Below are positions 10,442 through 20,307 of a stretch of 64,000 nucleotides of DNA, one piece after another. The stretch spans positions 62,001 to 126,000 of the forward strand of contig NZ_RDQN01000005.1 of the NCBI RefSeq assembly GCF_003703395.1, in the 5' to 3' direction. The position numbers were made by a program, and so were the translations under genes. The notes beneath the pieces are model-generated. The model had not been told where the DNA came from and did no database searches. It saw only the letters and a list, made by a program, of their open reading frames with translations. The DNA is from Pseudoxanthomonas spadix (GTDB lineage: Bacteria > Pseudomonadota > Gammaproteobacteria > Xanthomonadales > Xanthomonadaceae). Positions within the stretch are counted from its first letter, which is position 1; every line of letters begins with the position of its first letter.

Positions 10442-11554
10442 TCAGCGCCGGGCGGCCGTGTCGATGCCCACCACCACCGACATACCCGGGCGCAGGCGCG
10501 TGGCCGGTTGCTGGCCCGGGTCGATGCTGATGCGCACCGGGATGCGCTGGGCGATCTTGACGAAGTTGCCGGTGGCGTTGTCGGCGGGCAGCACGCTGAA
10601 TTCCGAACCGGTGGCTGGCGAGATCTCCTGGACATGGCCGTGCAGGCGCGCGCCGCCCAGGGCATCGACGCTGAAGGACACCGGCTGGCCCAGCCGCACC
10701 TGGGCCATCTGGGTTTCCTTCATGTTGGCCACCACCCACAGCACGTCGGGCACGATGGCCATCAGCTGGGTGCCGTTGGTGACATAGGCGCCCTGGTGGA
10801 CCGAGACCTGGCCCAGTTGGCCGGCACGCGGGGCCACGATGCGGGTGTTGTCGAAGTTGATCCGGGCCAGGCGCACGGCCGCACGGGCATTGGCTACGGC
10901 CGCCTCCAGGGTGGCCCGATTGACGGTCACGCTGCGTACGCCCTGTTCGGCGGCGTTGAGCGCGGCCTGGGCCTGGGCCAGGCTGGCGCGGGCCTGGGCA
11001 TCGGTGGCGAAGGCGGTGTCGCGGTCCTGCCTGGACAGCATCTGCTGCGCGGTCAGGGCCTCGATGCGGCGCAGGCTGACGCGGGCGTTGTCGCGCTGGG
11101 CGGCGCTGCTGGCCACCCCGGCCCGGCTTTCGGCGACGCTGGCTTCGGCGCTGGCCTTCTGCTGGACCCAGTTGTCCAGGTTGGCCTGCGCGCTCTGCAG
11201 TTGGGCCTGGGCCTGTTCGAGCTGCTGGTAATAGATGCGGTCGTCGATCTGGGCCAGCAGCTGGCCGGCGCGCACGTGCTGGAAATCCTGGACCGGCACC
11301 TGGGTGACGTAGCCGCTGACCTGCGGTGCGATCAGGGTGACCTGGCCACGCACCATGGCGTTCTCGGTGGTCTGGAGGGTGCTGGTGAAGGGCGGCAGGC
11401 GCCAGGCATAGAGCACCAGCGCCACCCCCAGCAACACCACCACGATGAAGGCGACGTAGCCGACGATGCGCCGCCGCCGCCGGCGGCGCGCGCGTGCGGC
11501 CTGCTCGGCTTCGGGTGAGGGGACCGGGGCAGGATCGGCGGCAGGTGTGCTCAT
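10442..11554 (-). CDS. emrA: EmrA-like membrane fusion protein of an efflux pump
   Basis: Periplasmic adaptor (HlyD/EmrA family) that links an inner-membrane MFS pump to an outer-membrane channel. It has an Arg-rich cytoplasmic tail (ARARRRRRRRR), one membrane helix at about 29-50, a biotinyl-lipoyl half-motif (VSGYVTQVPVQDFQHVRAGQLLAQID), a long coiled coil at about 105-230 and the second lipoyl half with IVAPRAGQLGQVSVHQGAYV. Length is 370 residues. The start overlaps the 3' end of the MFS gene by 4 nt, so the two are co-translated. No outer-membrane factor gene is next to them. Confidence 0.9.
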   Translation of the reverse strand: MSTPAADPAPVPSPEAEQAARARRRRRRRIVGYVAFIVVVLLGVALVLYAWRLPPFTSTLQTTENAMVRGQVTLIAPQVSGYVTQVPVQDFQHVRAGQLLAQIDDRIYYQQLEQAQAQLQSAQANLDNWVQQKASAEASVAESRAGVASSAAQRDNARVSLRRIEALTAQQMLSRQDRDTAFATDAQARASLAQAQAALNAAEQGVRSVTVNRATLEAAVANARAAVRLARINFDNTRIVAPRAGQLGQVSVHQGAYVTNGTQLMAIVPDVLWVVANMKETQMAQVRLGQPVSFSVDALGGARLHGHVQEISPATGSEFSVLPADNATGNFVKIAQRIPVRISIDPGQQPATRLRPGMSVVVGIDTAARR

Positions 11555-13284
11555 GGGTGTCCGGAAGCGGCGTCGGAGGGAATCGGCAGGGCCGGGGTGC
11601 TGGCCGGTGCCGGATTGGCTGGCGGCGGCGCCGGCGGATGCCAGCGCCGCCAGGCGATCAGGGCACCGTTCCAGGCCAGCGTGGCCAGCGCGATCCAGCC
11701 GATGACCAGGAACACGTCGTTGTAGGCCAGCACGTTGGCCTCGCGCGTGGCCGCCGCGCCCAGCTGGCGCAGGGCCAGCGCCTGCCGCGCCGCCGGGTCG
11801 CCCACCGTGTGCGCATAGGCGCCGGCGTAGGCCTGGACCCGCGCGGCCACCTGCGGGTCGAGCAACGTCAGGTGCTCGTTGAGGACGCTGGAGTGGTATT
11901 TCTCGCGCACCACCTGCAAGGTGCCAAGGAAGGCACTGCCGACCAGGCCGCCCAGGTTCTGGGCCATGCCGAAGAGCACCACGAAGCTGATCAGGTTGCC
12001 CGGCTGGGCCACCACCGCGCCGATCCCGCTGATCATCGCCGGGGCCAGGAAGAAGACGCTGCCGAAGGCCAGCAGGAACTGGCTCAGGTACATCTGCGCC
12101 GGGCGGGTCAGGCTGGTGGAGCCGGCATCCATGAACGCCCCCACGGCAATCGCGGCCACCGCGGCGATCAGGTGGTAAGCAACATGCTCGCGGCGGATCA
12201 GCAGCGCGCTCAGTCCCACGCCAAGAATGCAGCCAAACAGCATGACCAGGAACAGGGTATGCATCTGGTCGTTGCTCAGCCCCAGGGCCTGCAGGAAGCC
12301 CAGGGCGCCGGTGCTCTGCTCGGACAGCACGATCCGGATCAGCAGCAGGGTCAGGCCCAGTCGCAGCATGTCGCCACTGGCCAGCCAGCGGGTGTTGATC
12401 ATGGGGTTGGCGCGGTGGTGCTCGAGCCACAGGGCCGCGGCGATCAGCACGATGGAACAGGCCAGGGTCACGCCCAGCCATGGCGTGCTGGTCCACCACA
12501 GGTAGCGCCCCAGCGACAGCACCGCGGCCAGCCCGGCCGCACCGCCGCCGAACAGCACGATGGTGGCCGCGTCGCGTTTTTCGAAGGTGCGGATGCGGTC
12601 GCTCGGGGGCAGCTTGAGCGCGATTACGCATGCGAGGGCGACCACCGCCAGGCCCAGCTCGAACAGGTACAGGCCGCGCCATTCGCCCAACTCCAGAAGT
12701 TCGGTGGTGAATACCCGCGCCAGCGGCAGCGGCAACTGGCCCATCCCCAATCCGATCACCACCGCGCGCAGGCGATGCCTGGCCGGAAACGCCTGGATCA
12801 TGTAGTAGAGCCCCAGCGAACTCAGTGCCGCCCCGGCGAAACCATGCGCGGCGCGCACCGCGATGGCCGAGGACAGGTCGTTGACGAAGATGTGGCCCAG
12901 CGCGATCAACGCGTACAGGGACAGGAAGATCTCGGTGAAGTGGCGCAGCCCGAACTGTTGGCGGAACTTGACCAGGACCAGGTTGGCCGACAGGTTGGTC
13001 ATCACGTAGGCGGCCGGCAGCCACGCCATCTCGTAGGCATAGGCCCCCAGCGGGCCTTGCAGGTACTGCAGATTGGCGGTGATCAGCGCATTGCCCAGGC
13101 CGCCGGTGAGGGCCACCACCGTGCCGACGATGGCGTACTGGACCCGGCGCAGGGGCCGATGCAGCGGGGTGGAGGCCGACCCCGGCAGCATCGGGCGTTC
13201 GTGCGGCAACCATTGGCGTGGGGCGTACTTGTCGGCCACGATGCTGTGCAGGGGGGGAAGGTCCCGGGGCCGCGATTCTTGCAT
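11551..13284 (-). CDS. emrB: EmrB-like MFS drug efflux transporter (DHA2)
   Basis: Inner-membrane pump of 577 residues with 12-14 hydrophobic segments from about residue 47. It is paired with the EmrA-like adaptor, as in EmrAB, FarAB and aromatic-acid (AaeB-like) systems. The conserved early motif [21 protein letters not shown] is typical of DHA2 pumps. Substrates cannot be predicted. The pump gene precedes the adaptor gene, the reverse of E. coli emrAB. No TetR, MarR or LysR regulator is nearby. The start lies 41 bp from the divergent ubiE start, so promoters must share this short gap. The N-terminal 45 residues are not conserved-looking, and an internal Met32 start is possible. Confidence 0.85.
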   Translation of the reverse strand: MQESRPRDLPPLHSIVADKYAPRQWLPHERPMLPGSASTPLHRPLRRVQYAIVGTVVALTGGLGNALITANLQYLQGPLGAYAYEMAWLPAAYVMTNLSANLVLVKFRQQFGLRHFTEIFLSLYALIALGHIFVNDLSSAIAVRAAHGFAGAALSSLGLYYMIQAFPARHRLRAVVIGLGMGQLPLPLARVFTTELLELGEWRGLYLFELGLAVVALACVIALKLPPSDRIRTFEKRDAATIVLFGGGAAGLAAVLSLGRYLWWTSTPWLGVTLACSIVLIAAALWLEHHRANPMINTRWLASGDMLRLGLTLLLIRIVLSEQSTGALGFLQALGLSNDQMHTLFLVMLFGCILGVGLSALLIRREHVAYHLIAAVAAIAVGAFMDAGSTSLTRPAQMYLSQFLLAFGSVFFLAPAMISGIGAVVAQPGNLISFVVLFGMAQNLGGLVGSAFLGTLQVVREKYHSSVLNEHLTLLDPQVAARVQAYAGAYAHTVGDPAARQALALRQLGAAATREANVLAYNDVFLVIGWIALATLAWNGALIAWRRWHPPAPPPANPAPASTPALPIPSDAASGHP

Positions 13285-13325
13285 TCCTGACGCCCACGAC
13301 AGGTGAGCGATGCGATAATCGACCC

Positions 13326-14087
13326 ATGAGCGAATCCCCCTACACCTCGGGCACCACCCATTTCGGCTTCCGCGACGTCGCCGCGCGCGACAAGCAGAAG
13401 CTGGTCGGCCAGGTCTTCACCTCGGTGGCCGGCAAGTACGACCTGATGAATGACCTGATGAGCCTGGGGATTCATCGCCTCTGGAAGCGCTACTTCACCG
13501 CCACCGCGCAGGTCAAGCCGGGCGACCGGGTGCTGGACCTGGCCGGCGGCACCGGCGACATCGCCGCGCTGCTCAGGGAGCGGGTCGGCAAGACCGGCAG
13601 CATCGTGCTGGGCGACATCAATGCCGGCATGCTCACCGTCGGCCGCGACCGCATGACCGACCGCGGTCTGGTGGCGGGCATGGAGTACGTGCAGCTCAAC
13701 GCCGAGGCGTTGCCGTTCCCGGACAACAGCTTCGACTTGGTGACGATTGCCTTTGGCCTGCGCAACGTCACCGACAAGGACGCCGCCCTGGGCGAGATGT
13801 ACCGCGTGCTCAAGGTCGGCGGACAGGCGCGGGTGCTGGAGTTTTCCGAGGTCACCCCGGAGTGGTTCAAGCCGGTCTACGACTTCCACTCGTTCAAGGT
13901 CCTGCCCAGGCTGGGCAAGCTGTTTGCAGGCGATGCCGACAGCTACCAGTACCTGGCCGAGTCGATCCGCAAGCACCCCCCGCAGGAACAGCTCAAGGCG
14001 ATGATGGCCGCGGCCGGGTTCGCCCGCGTGCGCTACACCAACCTGTCGGCCGGCATCGTCGCCATCCACGACGGCTACAAGGCCTGA
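13326..14087 (+). CDS. ubiE: UbiE, ubiquinone/menaquinone C-methyltransferase
   Basis: SAM-dependent methyltransferase of ubiquinone synthesis, 253 residues, cytoplasmic and membrane-associated. The N-terminal [34 protein letters not shown] is the UbiE signature. The SAM-binding motif is [12 protein letters not shown], followed by the [13 protein letters not shown] and FGLRNV motifs, and the C-terminus has the [10 protein letters not shown] end of the family. The start codon is supported by the conserved N-terminus; the longer open frame upstream overlaps the divergent pump gene. The deacylase gene follows within 10 bp, probably in one transcript. Confidence 0.97.
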   Translation: MSESPYTSGTTHFGFRDVAARDKQKLVGQVFTSVAGKYDLMNDLMSLGIHRLWKRYFTATAQVKPGDRVLDLAGGTGDIAALLRERVGKTGSIVLGDINAGMLTVGRDRMTDRGLVAGMEYVQLNAEALPFPDNSFDLVTIAFGLRNVTDKDAALGEMYRVLKVGGQARVLEFSEVTPEWFKPVYDFHSFKVLPRLGKLFAGDADSYQYLAESIRKHPPQEQLKAMMAAAGFARVRYTNLSAGIVAIHDGYKA

Positions 14088-14095
14088 GCGCGGCG

Positions 14096-14563
14096 ATGAG
14101 CCTTGCGTCGGTGCGCGCTTTCCTGGCCGCCCATGCGCCGGACCTGGAGATCGTGGTGACCGACGGTTCCACCGCGACGGTGGCCGAGGCCGCCGCCCGG
14201 CACGGGGTGGCGCCGGGACAGATCGCCAAGACCCTGGCGTTCTGCAAGCAGGATGGCGAGGCTTTCCTGGTCGTGGCCCGTGGCGATGCGCGCATGGACA
14301 ACGCCAAGATGAAGGCCGCCTTCGGCGGCAAGACCCGGATGCTGGACCCCGAGCGGGTCCTGGCCCTGACCGGGCATCCGGTCGGCGGCGTCTGCCCGTT
14401 CGGGCTGGCTACGCCGCTGCCGGTGTACTGCGATGTGTCGCTGCGGTGCTTCGATGTGGTCATCCCCGCCGCGGGAGCGACCAACAGCGCGGTGAGGATC
14501 GCGCCGGGGTGGATGGCCGAACTGATCGATGCCTCCTGGGTGGACGTCTGCCGCCAGGCCTGA
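14096..14563 (+). CDS. YbaK/EbsC-type aminoacyl-tRNA deacylase
   Basis: Protein of 155 residues with the YbaK/ProX editing-domain fold: an N-terminal helix, the catalytic-lysine context IAKTLAFCKQDGEAFLVVARGDARMDNAK, and the GHPVGGVCPFGL loop that is the hallmark of the family. The family hydrolyses mischarged tRNA such as Cys-tRNA(Pro); the exact substrate is not readable here. No further gene follows downstream, only a repeat region. Confidence 0.88.
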   Translation: MSLASVRAFLAAHAPDLEIVVTDGSTATVAEAAARHGVAPGQIAKTLAFCKQDGEAFLVVARGDARMDNAKMKAAFGGKTRMLDPERVLALTGHPVGGVCPFGLATPLPVYCDVSLRCFDVVIPAAGATNSAVRIAPGWMAELIDASWVDVCRQA

Positions 14564-14617
14564 GCAGGTCGATGAGGCTTCGCCTTCGTGGGAGTAACTG
14601 TCTGCTCGATGTGCTCG

Positions 14618-14873
14618 GCCCCCTCTCCCCCGCTTGCGGGGGGAGAGGGGGCTGGGGTGAGGGGGGCTTTTGCTTGAAGCCCAGCAAACCGCAGCCGGCT
14701 TCGGAACGTTGATGTGTCGTCGTCAGCATGACCGTCATCCCTATCCCCCTCACCCTGACCCTCTGCTTCGCACCCCGGCCCGCGCCAGCGGCGCGGGCGC
14801 TCCACAAGGCACGCGCGCCAGTGGCGCGCAAGCCGTGCCTTCTCGCCCCGCTTGCGGGGGGAGAGGGGCAAAA
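14618..14873. repeat. GC-rich inverted repeats upstream of the M1 peptidase
   Basis: The 384-bp gap between the deacylase and M1 peptidase genes contains two copies of a palindrome with CCCTCTCCCCCGC and its complement around TTGCGG (about 14618-14650 and 14850-14873). They enclose GC hairpins (GCGCCAGCGGCGC, GCGCGCCAGTGGCGCGC). The sequence GGGGCTTTTGC after the first palindrome matches the ends of the larger repeat family in the flagellar region, so this is probably a diverged member. No ORF in the gap looks real. The promoter of the peptidase gene should lie in 14870-14940, but no clear boxes were seen. Confidence 0.65.
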
Positions 14874-14947
14874 TCCCAGCGATGCGGCCTACAAATGCGT
14901 GGCGCGTTCTAGACTTGGCTTCTTCTTCCGTTGCAGGACCTTGCCTG

Positions 14948-16921
14948 ATGCGTGCCATGTTGTTGAGCCTGTCCACCGCCGCCGTGCTGGTGGCCGGCTG
15001 CTCGAAGTCCCCCGAACCCGACCACACGCCCGCCACCGCCGCCAAGCCTGCCGCAGTGAACACGCCCGACCGTCGCCACGATGAAAGTTCCTACGCACAG
15101 CCCGACCAGGTGGTCATCAAGGACCTGGCACTGGACGTCAAGGTGGATTTCGACAGCAGGCAGATCGGTGGCACGGCCACCTATCGGCTGGACTGGAAGG
15201 ACCCTGCGGCCACCACGCTGGTGCTGGATACCCGCGCGCTGACCATCGAGAAGGTCGAAGGTGGCGATGCGGCCGGCAAGACCTTCGCCCCGCTGCAATA
15301 CGCACTGGCCGACGCCGACCAGGTGCTGGGCAGCAAGCTGACCGTGCAGGCGCCGCAGCGCAACCCGATCGTGCGCATCAGCTATCACACCACGCCGGAA
15401 GCCTCCGGCCTGCAGTGGCTGGCGCCATCGATGACCGAAGGCAAGCAGTTGCCCTTCATGTTCAGCCAGTCCCAGGCCATCCACGCGCGCAGCTGGGTGC
15501 CGCTGCAGGACACCCCGGGGGTGCGCTTCACCTACACCGCCCGCGTCACCAGCCGCCCGGACCTGATGGTGCTGATGAGCGCGGGCAACGACCCGGCCTC
15601 GGTGCGCGATGGCGACTACCATTTCGTGCAGAACAAGCCGATCCCGTCCTACCTGCTGGCCATCGCCGCCGGCGATCTGGTGTTCCGCCCGCTGTCCGAC
15701 CGCGCCGGGGTGTGGGCCGAACCGGCCATGGCCGACAGGGCCGCAGCCGAGTTCGTCGACACCGAGAAGATGATCACCACCACCGAGCAGCTGTACGGCC
15801 CGTATCGCTGGGGCCGCTACGACATCCTGGTGCTGCCGCCCTCGTTCCCGTTCGGCGGCATGGAGAACCCGACCCTGACCTTCGCCACCCCGACCGTGAT
15901 CGTCGGCGACAGGTCGCTGGTGTCGCTGGTGGCCCACGAACTGGCGCACAGCTGGTCGGGCAACCTGGTGACCAATGCCAGCTGGAAGGACATCTGGCTC
16001 AACGAAGGCTTCACCACCTACGTCCAGGCGCGCATCACCGAGGCGCTGTACGGCCAGGAGATGGCCGAGATGGAGCGCCAGATCGACCAGGCCGACTTGG
16101 CGGCCAACGAGCTGAAGGCGCTGCCGCCCGAGCGCCAGCTGCTGCGCATGCCGCCGCTGGGCGGTGCCGACCCGGACGATGCGCTGAGCGAGGTGGCCTA
16201 CGTCAAGGGCGCCTGGTTCCTGCAGTTCCTGGAACAGCGCTTCGGCCGCGAGCTGTTCGATCCGTTCCTGCGCAAGTGGTTCGACGACCATGCGTTCACG
16301 AGCGTGACCACCGATGCGTTCGTCGATGACCTGAAGAACAACCTGCTGCCCCGCAATCCCAACGCGGTCACCGCGCAGGAACTGGACGCCTGGCTCGACC
16401 AGCCCGGCATCCCGCCCTCGGCGCCGCGCGCGCAGTCGCGTGGCTTTGCCCTGGTGGATACCGCGCGCATCGCCTGGCTGGGCAGCGGCACGCTGCCGTC
16501 CAGCCAGGTCACCGAGCAGTGGGTGACCCAGCAGTGGGTGCACTTCATCGAGGGCCTGGGCGAGACCCAGCCGCTGGACAAGCTCAAACAGCTCGATGCC
16601 ACCTACCACTTCACCGGCACGCCCAACGGCGAGATCGCCATGCGCTGGTATCCACTGGCCATCCGCAGCGGCGACAGGGACGCCTGGCCGGCCGCCGGTG
16701 AGTTCATCCAGCGCGTGGGCCGGCGCAAGCTGATCCTGCCGATCTATGCCGAGCTGGTGAAAACCCCCGAGGGCCTGGCCTTCGCCAGGGAGGTCTTCGC
16801 CAGGGCCGAGCCGGGCTATCACCCGATCACCACCGGCTCGGTCAGGGCGATGCTGGACAAGGCGGCTGCGCCCGAGCCGCAAGCATCCGTGGCCCCGACG
16901 CCGTCCGTGCCGGCGCACTAA
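14948..16921 (+). CDS. M1-family aminopeptidase lipoprotein (LTA4 hydrolase-like)
   Basis: Zinc metallopeptidase of 657 residues. The N-terminus is a lipoprotein signal with lipobox VAGC, so the enzyme is probably anchored to a periplasmic membrane face. The M1 signature is complete: the GGMEN substrate-binding motif, HELAHSW with zinc ligands His330 and His334 and catalytic Glu331, and the third ligand Glu353 in LNEGFTTY. A C-terminal helical domain from about 520 onward is like that of leukotriene A4 hydrolase. The frame is open upstream, but ATG 14948 gives the signal peptide. A strong terminator follows the stop. Confidence 0.92.
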   Translation: MRAMLLSLSTAAVLVAGCSKSPEPDHTPATAAKPAAVNTPDRRHDESSYAQPDQVVIKDLALDVKVDFDSRQIGGTATYRLDWKDPAATTLVLDTRALTIEKVEGGDAAGKTFAPLQYALADADQVLGSKLTVQAPQRNPIVRISYHTTPEASGLQWLAPSMTEGKQLPFMFSQSQAIHARSWVPLQDTPGVRFTYTARVTSRPDLMVLMSAGNDPASVRDGDYHFVQNKPIPSYLLAIAAGDLVFRPLSDRAGVWAEPAMADRAAAEFVDTEKMITTTEQLYGPYRWGRYDILVLPPSFPFGGMENPTLTFATPTVIVGDRSLVSLVAHELAHSWSGNLVTNASWKDIWLNEGFTTYVQARITEALYGQEMAEMERQIDQADLAANELKALPPERQLLRMPPLGGADPDDALSEVAYVKGAWFLQFLEQRFGRELFDPFLRKWFDDHAFTSVTTDAFVDDLKNNLLPRNPNAVTAQELDAWLDQPGIPPSAPRAQSRGFALVDTARIAWLGSGTLPSSQVTEQWVTQQWVHFIEGLGETQPLDKLKQLDATYHFTGTPNGEIAMRWYPLAIRSGDRDAWPAAGEFIQRVGRRKLILPIYAELVKTPEGLAFAREVFARAEPGYHPITTGSVRAMLDKAAAPEPQASVAPTPSVPAH

Positions 16922-16931
16922 GTCCGGCACG

Positions 16932-16978
16932 AAAAGCCGCCGCCCGGTCCGCAGCTGCGGACCGGACGGCGGCTTTTT
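16932..16978. terminator. Strong bidirectional intrinsic terminator
   Basis: Long near-perfect inverted repeat: AAAAGCCGCCG, then CCCGGTCCGCAGCTGCGGACCGG, a single A bulge, and CGGCGGCTTTTT. It has a T tract on both strands. It lies between the stop codons of the M1 peptidase gene (+) and the HDOD gene (-) and can end transcription from both. Confidence 0.92.
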
Positions 16979-17016
16979 CATTTCTTCAAGGGCCGGCCAC
17001 CGGCGCGGCGGTGCGC

Positions 17017-18102
17017 TCAGCCCGGGCTGGCCACCGGTTCCAGCTGGGCATCGGCCAGCGCACGCCAGCGCGGCAGCTGATCCAGGCGGCCGACGCGCCG
17101 CAGGTAGTCGGTGTCCGGTTCGTGGCCTTCGACCAGGGCCGCGGCCACATGGACCGCGCCGGTGACCCAGAACACGGTGCCCGACTGCGCCGGCTGCTGG
17201 TGGAAGGCGACCGCTTCGACGATCGGCGTCGGCAGGCCCCACAGGCCCAGCAGATAGGCACCGGCGATGCCCTGCGGCAGGATCACGGCGGTGCCGCCCT
17301 GCTGGACCTGCATCGGCGGCAACAGCAGCCCCACTTGCGAGAGCAGCCCGGCGGTGCCGGCCAGGCCGGCGCTGGCGCCGGGCAGCAGCTGCGCGCTCAG
17401 GCGCGAGATGCTCATCGCGCGCTCGCGCACCACGTCGGCGCCGGGACCGGAGGAAAACACTTCACTGGCCAGTACCAGCTGGCGCAGCGCGTCCTGGCCC
17501 AGGCGGATGACCGCCGTGCGCAGGTCGCTGATCTCGCGGCCGCCGGAGTAATAGGCCGAGTTGCTCAGGCGCAGCACCCGCGCGGCCAGCGCCGGGTCCT
17601 GCGAGACCACCGCCACCACGTCGCCGGCCTGGGTCGCCGGATCGCGCAGCATGCGGGTCAGGGTGAGGTACTGCCTGGGCGCAGCCGGCAGCGGTCCGGC
17701 GCGCTCGATGGCCTGCTTCAGGCCGGCATCGTCGAGCAGGTCGCGCAGCGCAGCCATGCTCTCGATCGCCTCGATCACCGCCGCACCATCCAGCGGTTCG
17801 GGCAGCACGCGATGGACCACGTCCAGCGCATGCATGACCTCCTCGTCGCGCTGGCCGTCCATCAGCACAAACCGCGCGGCCAGTGGATGGTGCTCGCGGG
17901 CGTGATTGAGCAACAGGCTGCAGCGGTTCCAGCCGTCGGCCGAAAAGCACACCAGCGCGTCCGGCGCCTGCAGGGCGTCCAGCGGCGTGGGGCCATCGTC
18001 CAGCGGCAGCCAGGTGACCTGCCAGTCCAGGCCCTGTTCGGCCAGCTCGGCGCGCAGGGTCGCGGCGTCTTCCTGATGTTGGCCTGCCACGACGATGTGC
18101 AC
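17017..18102 (-). CDS. HDOD-domain signalling protein with receiver-like N-terminus
   Basis: Protein of 361 residues. The N-terminal 115 or so residues look like a degenerate response-regulator receiver (VHIVVAGQHQEDAATLRAEL; LVCFSAD where the phospho-Asp is expected). The HDOD domain covers about 145-330 (QDPALAARVLRLSNSAYYSG, AVIRLGQDALRQLVL), ending with a GLPTPIVEAVAFHQQP segment. HDOD proteins act in signalling without the HD metal residues. GTG 18102 is chosen because AGGAGA lies five bases upstream; a longer frame to 18183 lacks a site. It is last in the minus-strand run after motCD-parA-EAL-kinase, so a role in motility or c-di-GMP signalling is inferred. Confidence 0.85.
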   Translation of the reverse strand: MHIVVAGQHQEDAATLRAELAEQGLDWQVTWLPLDDGPTPLDALQAPDALVCFSADGWNRCSLLLNHAREHHPLAARFVLMDGQRDEEVMHALDVVHRVLPEPLDGAAVIEAIESMAALRDLLDDAGLKQAIERAGPLPAAPRQYLTLTRMLRDPATQAGDVVAVVSQDPALAARVLRLSNSAYYSGGREISDLRTAVIRLGQDALRQLVLASEVFSSGPGADVVRERAMSISRLSAQLLPGASAGLAGTAGLLSQVGLLLPPMQVQQGGTAVILPQGIAGAYLLGLWGLPTPIVEAVAFHQQPAQSGTVFWVTGAVHVAAALVEGHEPDTDYLRRVGRLDQLPRWRALADAQLEPVASPG

Positions 18103-18192
18103 GGTCTCTCCTGATGGTGTGGTGCCTTCGGGCACGGATGATAGCAACGCGGTTGCCGTACACATGGACTGTCGCGCACCCAAGACGCGCGT

Positions 18193-18852
18193 TCAGGCGT
18201 GCAGTGGCAGCCGGGCGATGAGGCAGGTGCCGGTGGCGGCAGCGGTTTCCTGCAGGGTACCGCCCAGCGCGGTGGCGCGCTCGCGCATGGCCAGGCGGCC
18301 GAAGCCGGGCGCCGCGTCGATGTCGTGGCCGCGACCATCGTCGTCAATCTGCAGCTGCAGCAGGCTGGCTTCCACGGACAGGTGCAGGCGCACGTGCGTG
18401 GCCTGGCCGTGGCGCAAGGCGTTGCTGATTGCTTCCTGGGCGATGCGGTAGGCGGCCAGTTCCACCTCGGCTGCTGCCCGCGGTACCGGGGTGGCCAGAG
18501 TGAGTTGCAGCCGGGCCGGCCCGCGCCGGCTCAGATCCTCGCACAGCGCCTGCAGCGCGGCGACCAGGCCGAAGCTGTCCAGCTGCGGCGGATGCAGCCC
18601 GCGGGCCAGCCGGCGAATGCGTTCCAGCGCGTCCTGCGCCAGGGCCAGCACATCGCAGGCCAGGTCCTGCTGGGCCGGGTCCTGCAGGGTCTGCGCCAGC
18701 GCGCTGGCGCTCAGGCGCAGCGCGGTCAGCAGCTGGCCGAGCTCGTCATGCAGGTCACGGGCGATACGGGCGCGTTCGGCTTCCTGCACGGCCAGCCGTT
18801 GGCGGGTGGGCAGCGCAGGGGGCGATGGGGTCGGATGGCCGGAGGCGCTCAT
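18193..18852 (-). CDS. Soluble NarL-type histidine kinase
   Basis: Kinase of 219 residues without any membrane segment or sensor domain. The HisKA_3 dimerisation box is ERARIARDLHDELGQ with phospho-acceptor His35, and the HATPase_c domain has the N box EAISNALRHG and the G1 box DDDGRG. Kinases of this class phosphorylate LuxR-type regulators; the one in this window at 47.5-48.1 kb is a possible but unproven partner. Input probably comes through another protein. The stop lies 90 bp before the HDOD gene, and the start is 9 bp after the EAL gene. Confidence 0.88.
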   Translation of the reverse strand: MSASGHPTPSPPALPTRQRLAVQEAERARIARDLHDELGQLLTALRLSASALAQTLQDPAQQDLACDVLALAQDALERIRRLARGLHPPQLDSFGLVAALQALCEDLSRRGPARLQLTLATPVPRAAAEVELAAYRIAQEAISNALRHGQATHVRLHLSVEASLLQLQIDDDGRGHDIDAAPGFGRLAMRERATALGGTLQETAAATGTCLIARLPLHA

Positions 18853-18861
18853 CCGCGAAGA

Positions 18862-20307
18862 CTACCCGAGCCGGCCGCCGGGCAACTGGCGGGCCTGCTG
18901 GTAGTTGGCCAGCCACTGGTCGAATTCCGGCGCCGGCAGCGCGGGCGAATACAGGTAGCCCTGCACCTCGTTGCAGCCCAGCGCACGCAGGAACTCGGCC
19001 TGTACGGTCGACTCGACGCCTTCGGCTGTGACCTGCAGGTCGAAGTTGCGCGCGATCAGCAGGATCGAGCGCACGATCGCTGCATCGCCGCGGTCCTGCA
19101 TCACATCGCGCACGAAGCCGCGGTCGATCTTGACCCGGTCCACGGCCAGGTGATGCAGCATCGACAGCGACGCGTAGCCGGTGCCGAAATCATCGTAGGC
19201 CACGCGCACGCCGCGACGACGCAGGGCCTGCAGGGTGGCGCCGGCGCTGCCGTCGTTGCGCAGGGCGATGGTTTCGGTCAGTTCCAGCTCCAGCCGGGCC
19301 GGGGCCAGGCCGCTGTTGGCCAGGGCGGTGTCGACCTCGTGCAGGAAGTCCTCGTGGTCGAACTGGGCCGGAAACAGGTTGACGCTCACCGCCAGCGGCC
19401 GGCCATCGACCAGTGGCCAGGTGGTGGCGTCCCTGCAGGCCTGTTCCAGGATCCACCAGCCCACCGTGGTGGCGATGCCGCTGATGGCCAGCGCATCCAG
19501 GAACGCGGCCGGCATCAGCAGGCCACGCTCGGGATGGCGCCAGCGCAGCAGCGCCTCGGCACCGGCTACGCGACCGGACTTGAGTTCGATCTGCGGCTGG
19601 TAGTGCAGCTCGAACTCGCCGTCGCGTTCGGCCCGGCGCAGTTCCAGGTCCAGCCTGCGCCGGTCGATGGCCTCGGTGCGCATGCCCGGTTCGAACCGGC
19701 GCAGCGAACGGCCGCGGCTGCGCTTGGCGTGATGCATGGCCAGCTGCGCGCGGGTGACCAGTTCCAGCGCATCGGGAACCTCGGGCGAGACATCGACCGC
19801 GGGTACTTCGTCGGCGCCGGGGCTGTCGCTGCTGTCCGCTGTCTCGTCATGGTCCAGCGCCATGCCGATGCACGCATCCAGGTGCACCCGGTGCAGATCG
19901 ACCTCGCATGGCTGGGCCAGGTCCAGCAGCAGTGCATTGAGCATCGCCTCGATGGTCTTCTGGCGCGCGCTGGGAAAGGCCATGGCGAACTCGTCGCCCT
20001 CCAGGCGGGCGAGGAAGACGTCATCGGGCAGACGCGCCATCAGCCGCGCGGCCACCACCTGCAGCACCGTGTCGGCGGTGCCGTGGCCCAGGGTCACGAT
20101 GATCGAGCGGAAGTTGTCCAGGCCCAGCAAGGCCACCGTGGTGGGTTCGCTGGACATGCGCCGCGCGTCCAGGGCCGTCAGCAGCGCGTTGCGGTTGGGC
20201 AGGCCGGTGACCGGGTCTTCCTCGGCACGCGAAGGTTCGCGCGACGCGCCGTCCAGCAGCGCGTCCAGGTAGTTCGCCAGCGGGTCTTGGTTGGGCGGGC
20301 TGCTCAT
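18862..20307 (-). CDS. GGDEF-EAL protein, probable c-di-GMP phosphodiesterase
   Basis: Cytoplasmic protein of 481 residues. The GGDEF domain (about 30-210) has the DPVTGLPNRNAL start, but its signature reads EGDEF at 103-107, so cyclase activity is doubtful. The EAL domain (about 225-475) keeps the catalytic set: EALLRW at 251-256, Asn310, the ELTE motif, DDFGTG at 372-377, Lys393 and EGVE at 429. It should hydrolyse c-di-GMP to pGpG. The start overlaps the parA stop by ATGA, which links it to the motC-motD-parA transcript and to control of motility (inference). Confidence 0.9.
   Translation of the reverse strand: MSSPPNQDPLANYLDALLDGASREPSRAEEDPVTGLPNRNALLTALDARRMSSEPTTVALLGLDNFRSIIVTLGHGTADTVLQVVAARLMARLPDDVFLARLEGDEFAMAFPSARQKTIEAMLNALLLDLAQPCEVDLHRVHLDACIGMALDHDETADSSDSPGADEVPAVDVSPEVPDALELVTRAQLAMHHAKRSRGRSLRRFEPGMRTEAIDRRRLDLELRRAERDGEFELHYQPQIELKSGRVAGAEALLRWRHPERGLLMPAAFLDALAISGIATTVGWWILEQACRDATTWPLVDGRPLAVSVNLFPAQFDHEDFLHEVDTALANSGLAPARLELELTETIALRNDGSAGATLQALRRRGVRVAYDDFGTGYASLSMLHHLAVDRVKIDRGFVRDVMQDRGDAAIVRSILLIARNFDLQVTAEGVESTVQAEFLRALGCNEVQGYLYSPALPAPEFDQWLANYQQARQLPGGRLG

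Noticed and set aside
10442-13327. A 961-codon frame reading emrA together with upstream sequence
   Set aside because: The first part is out of frame with the MFS pump gene; the adaptor starts at 11554.
14852-14947. Upstream extension of the M1 peptidase
   Set aside because: It runs through the repeat hairpin and would mask the lipoprotein signal peptide that begins at 14948.
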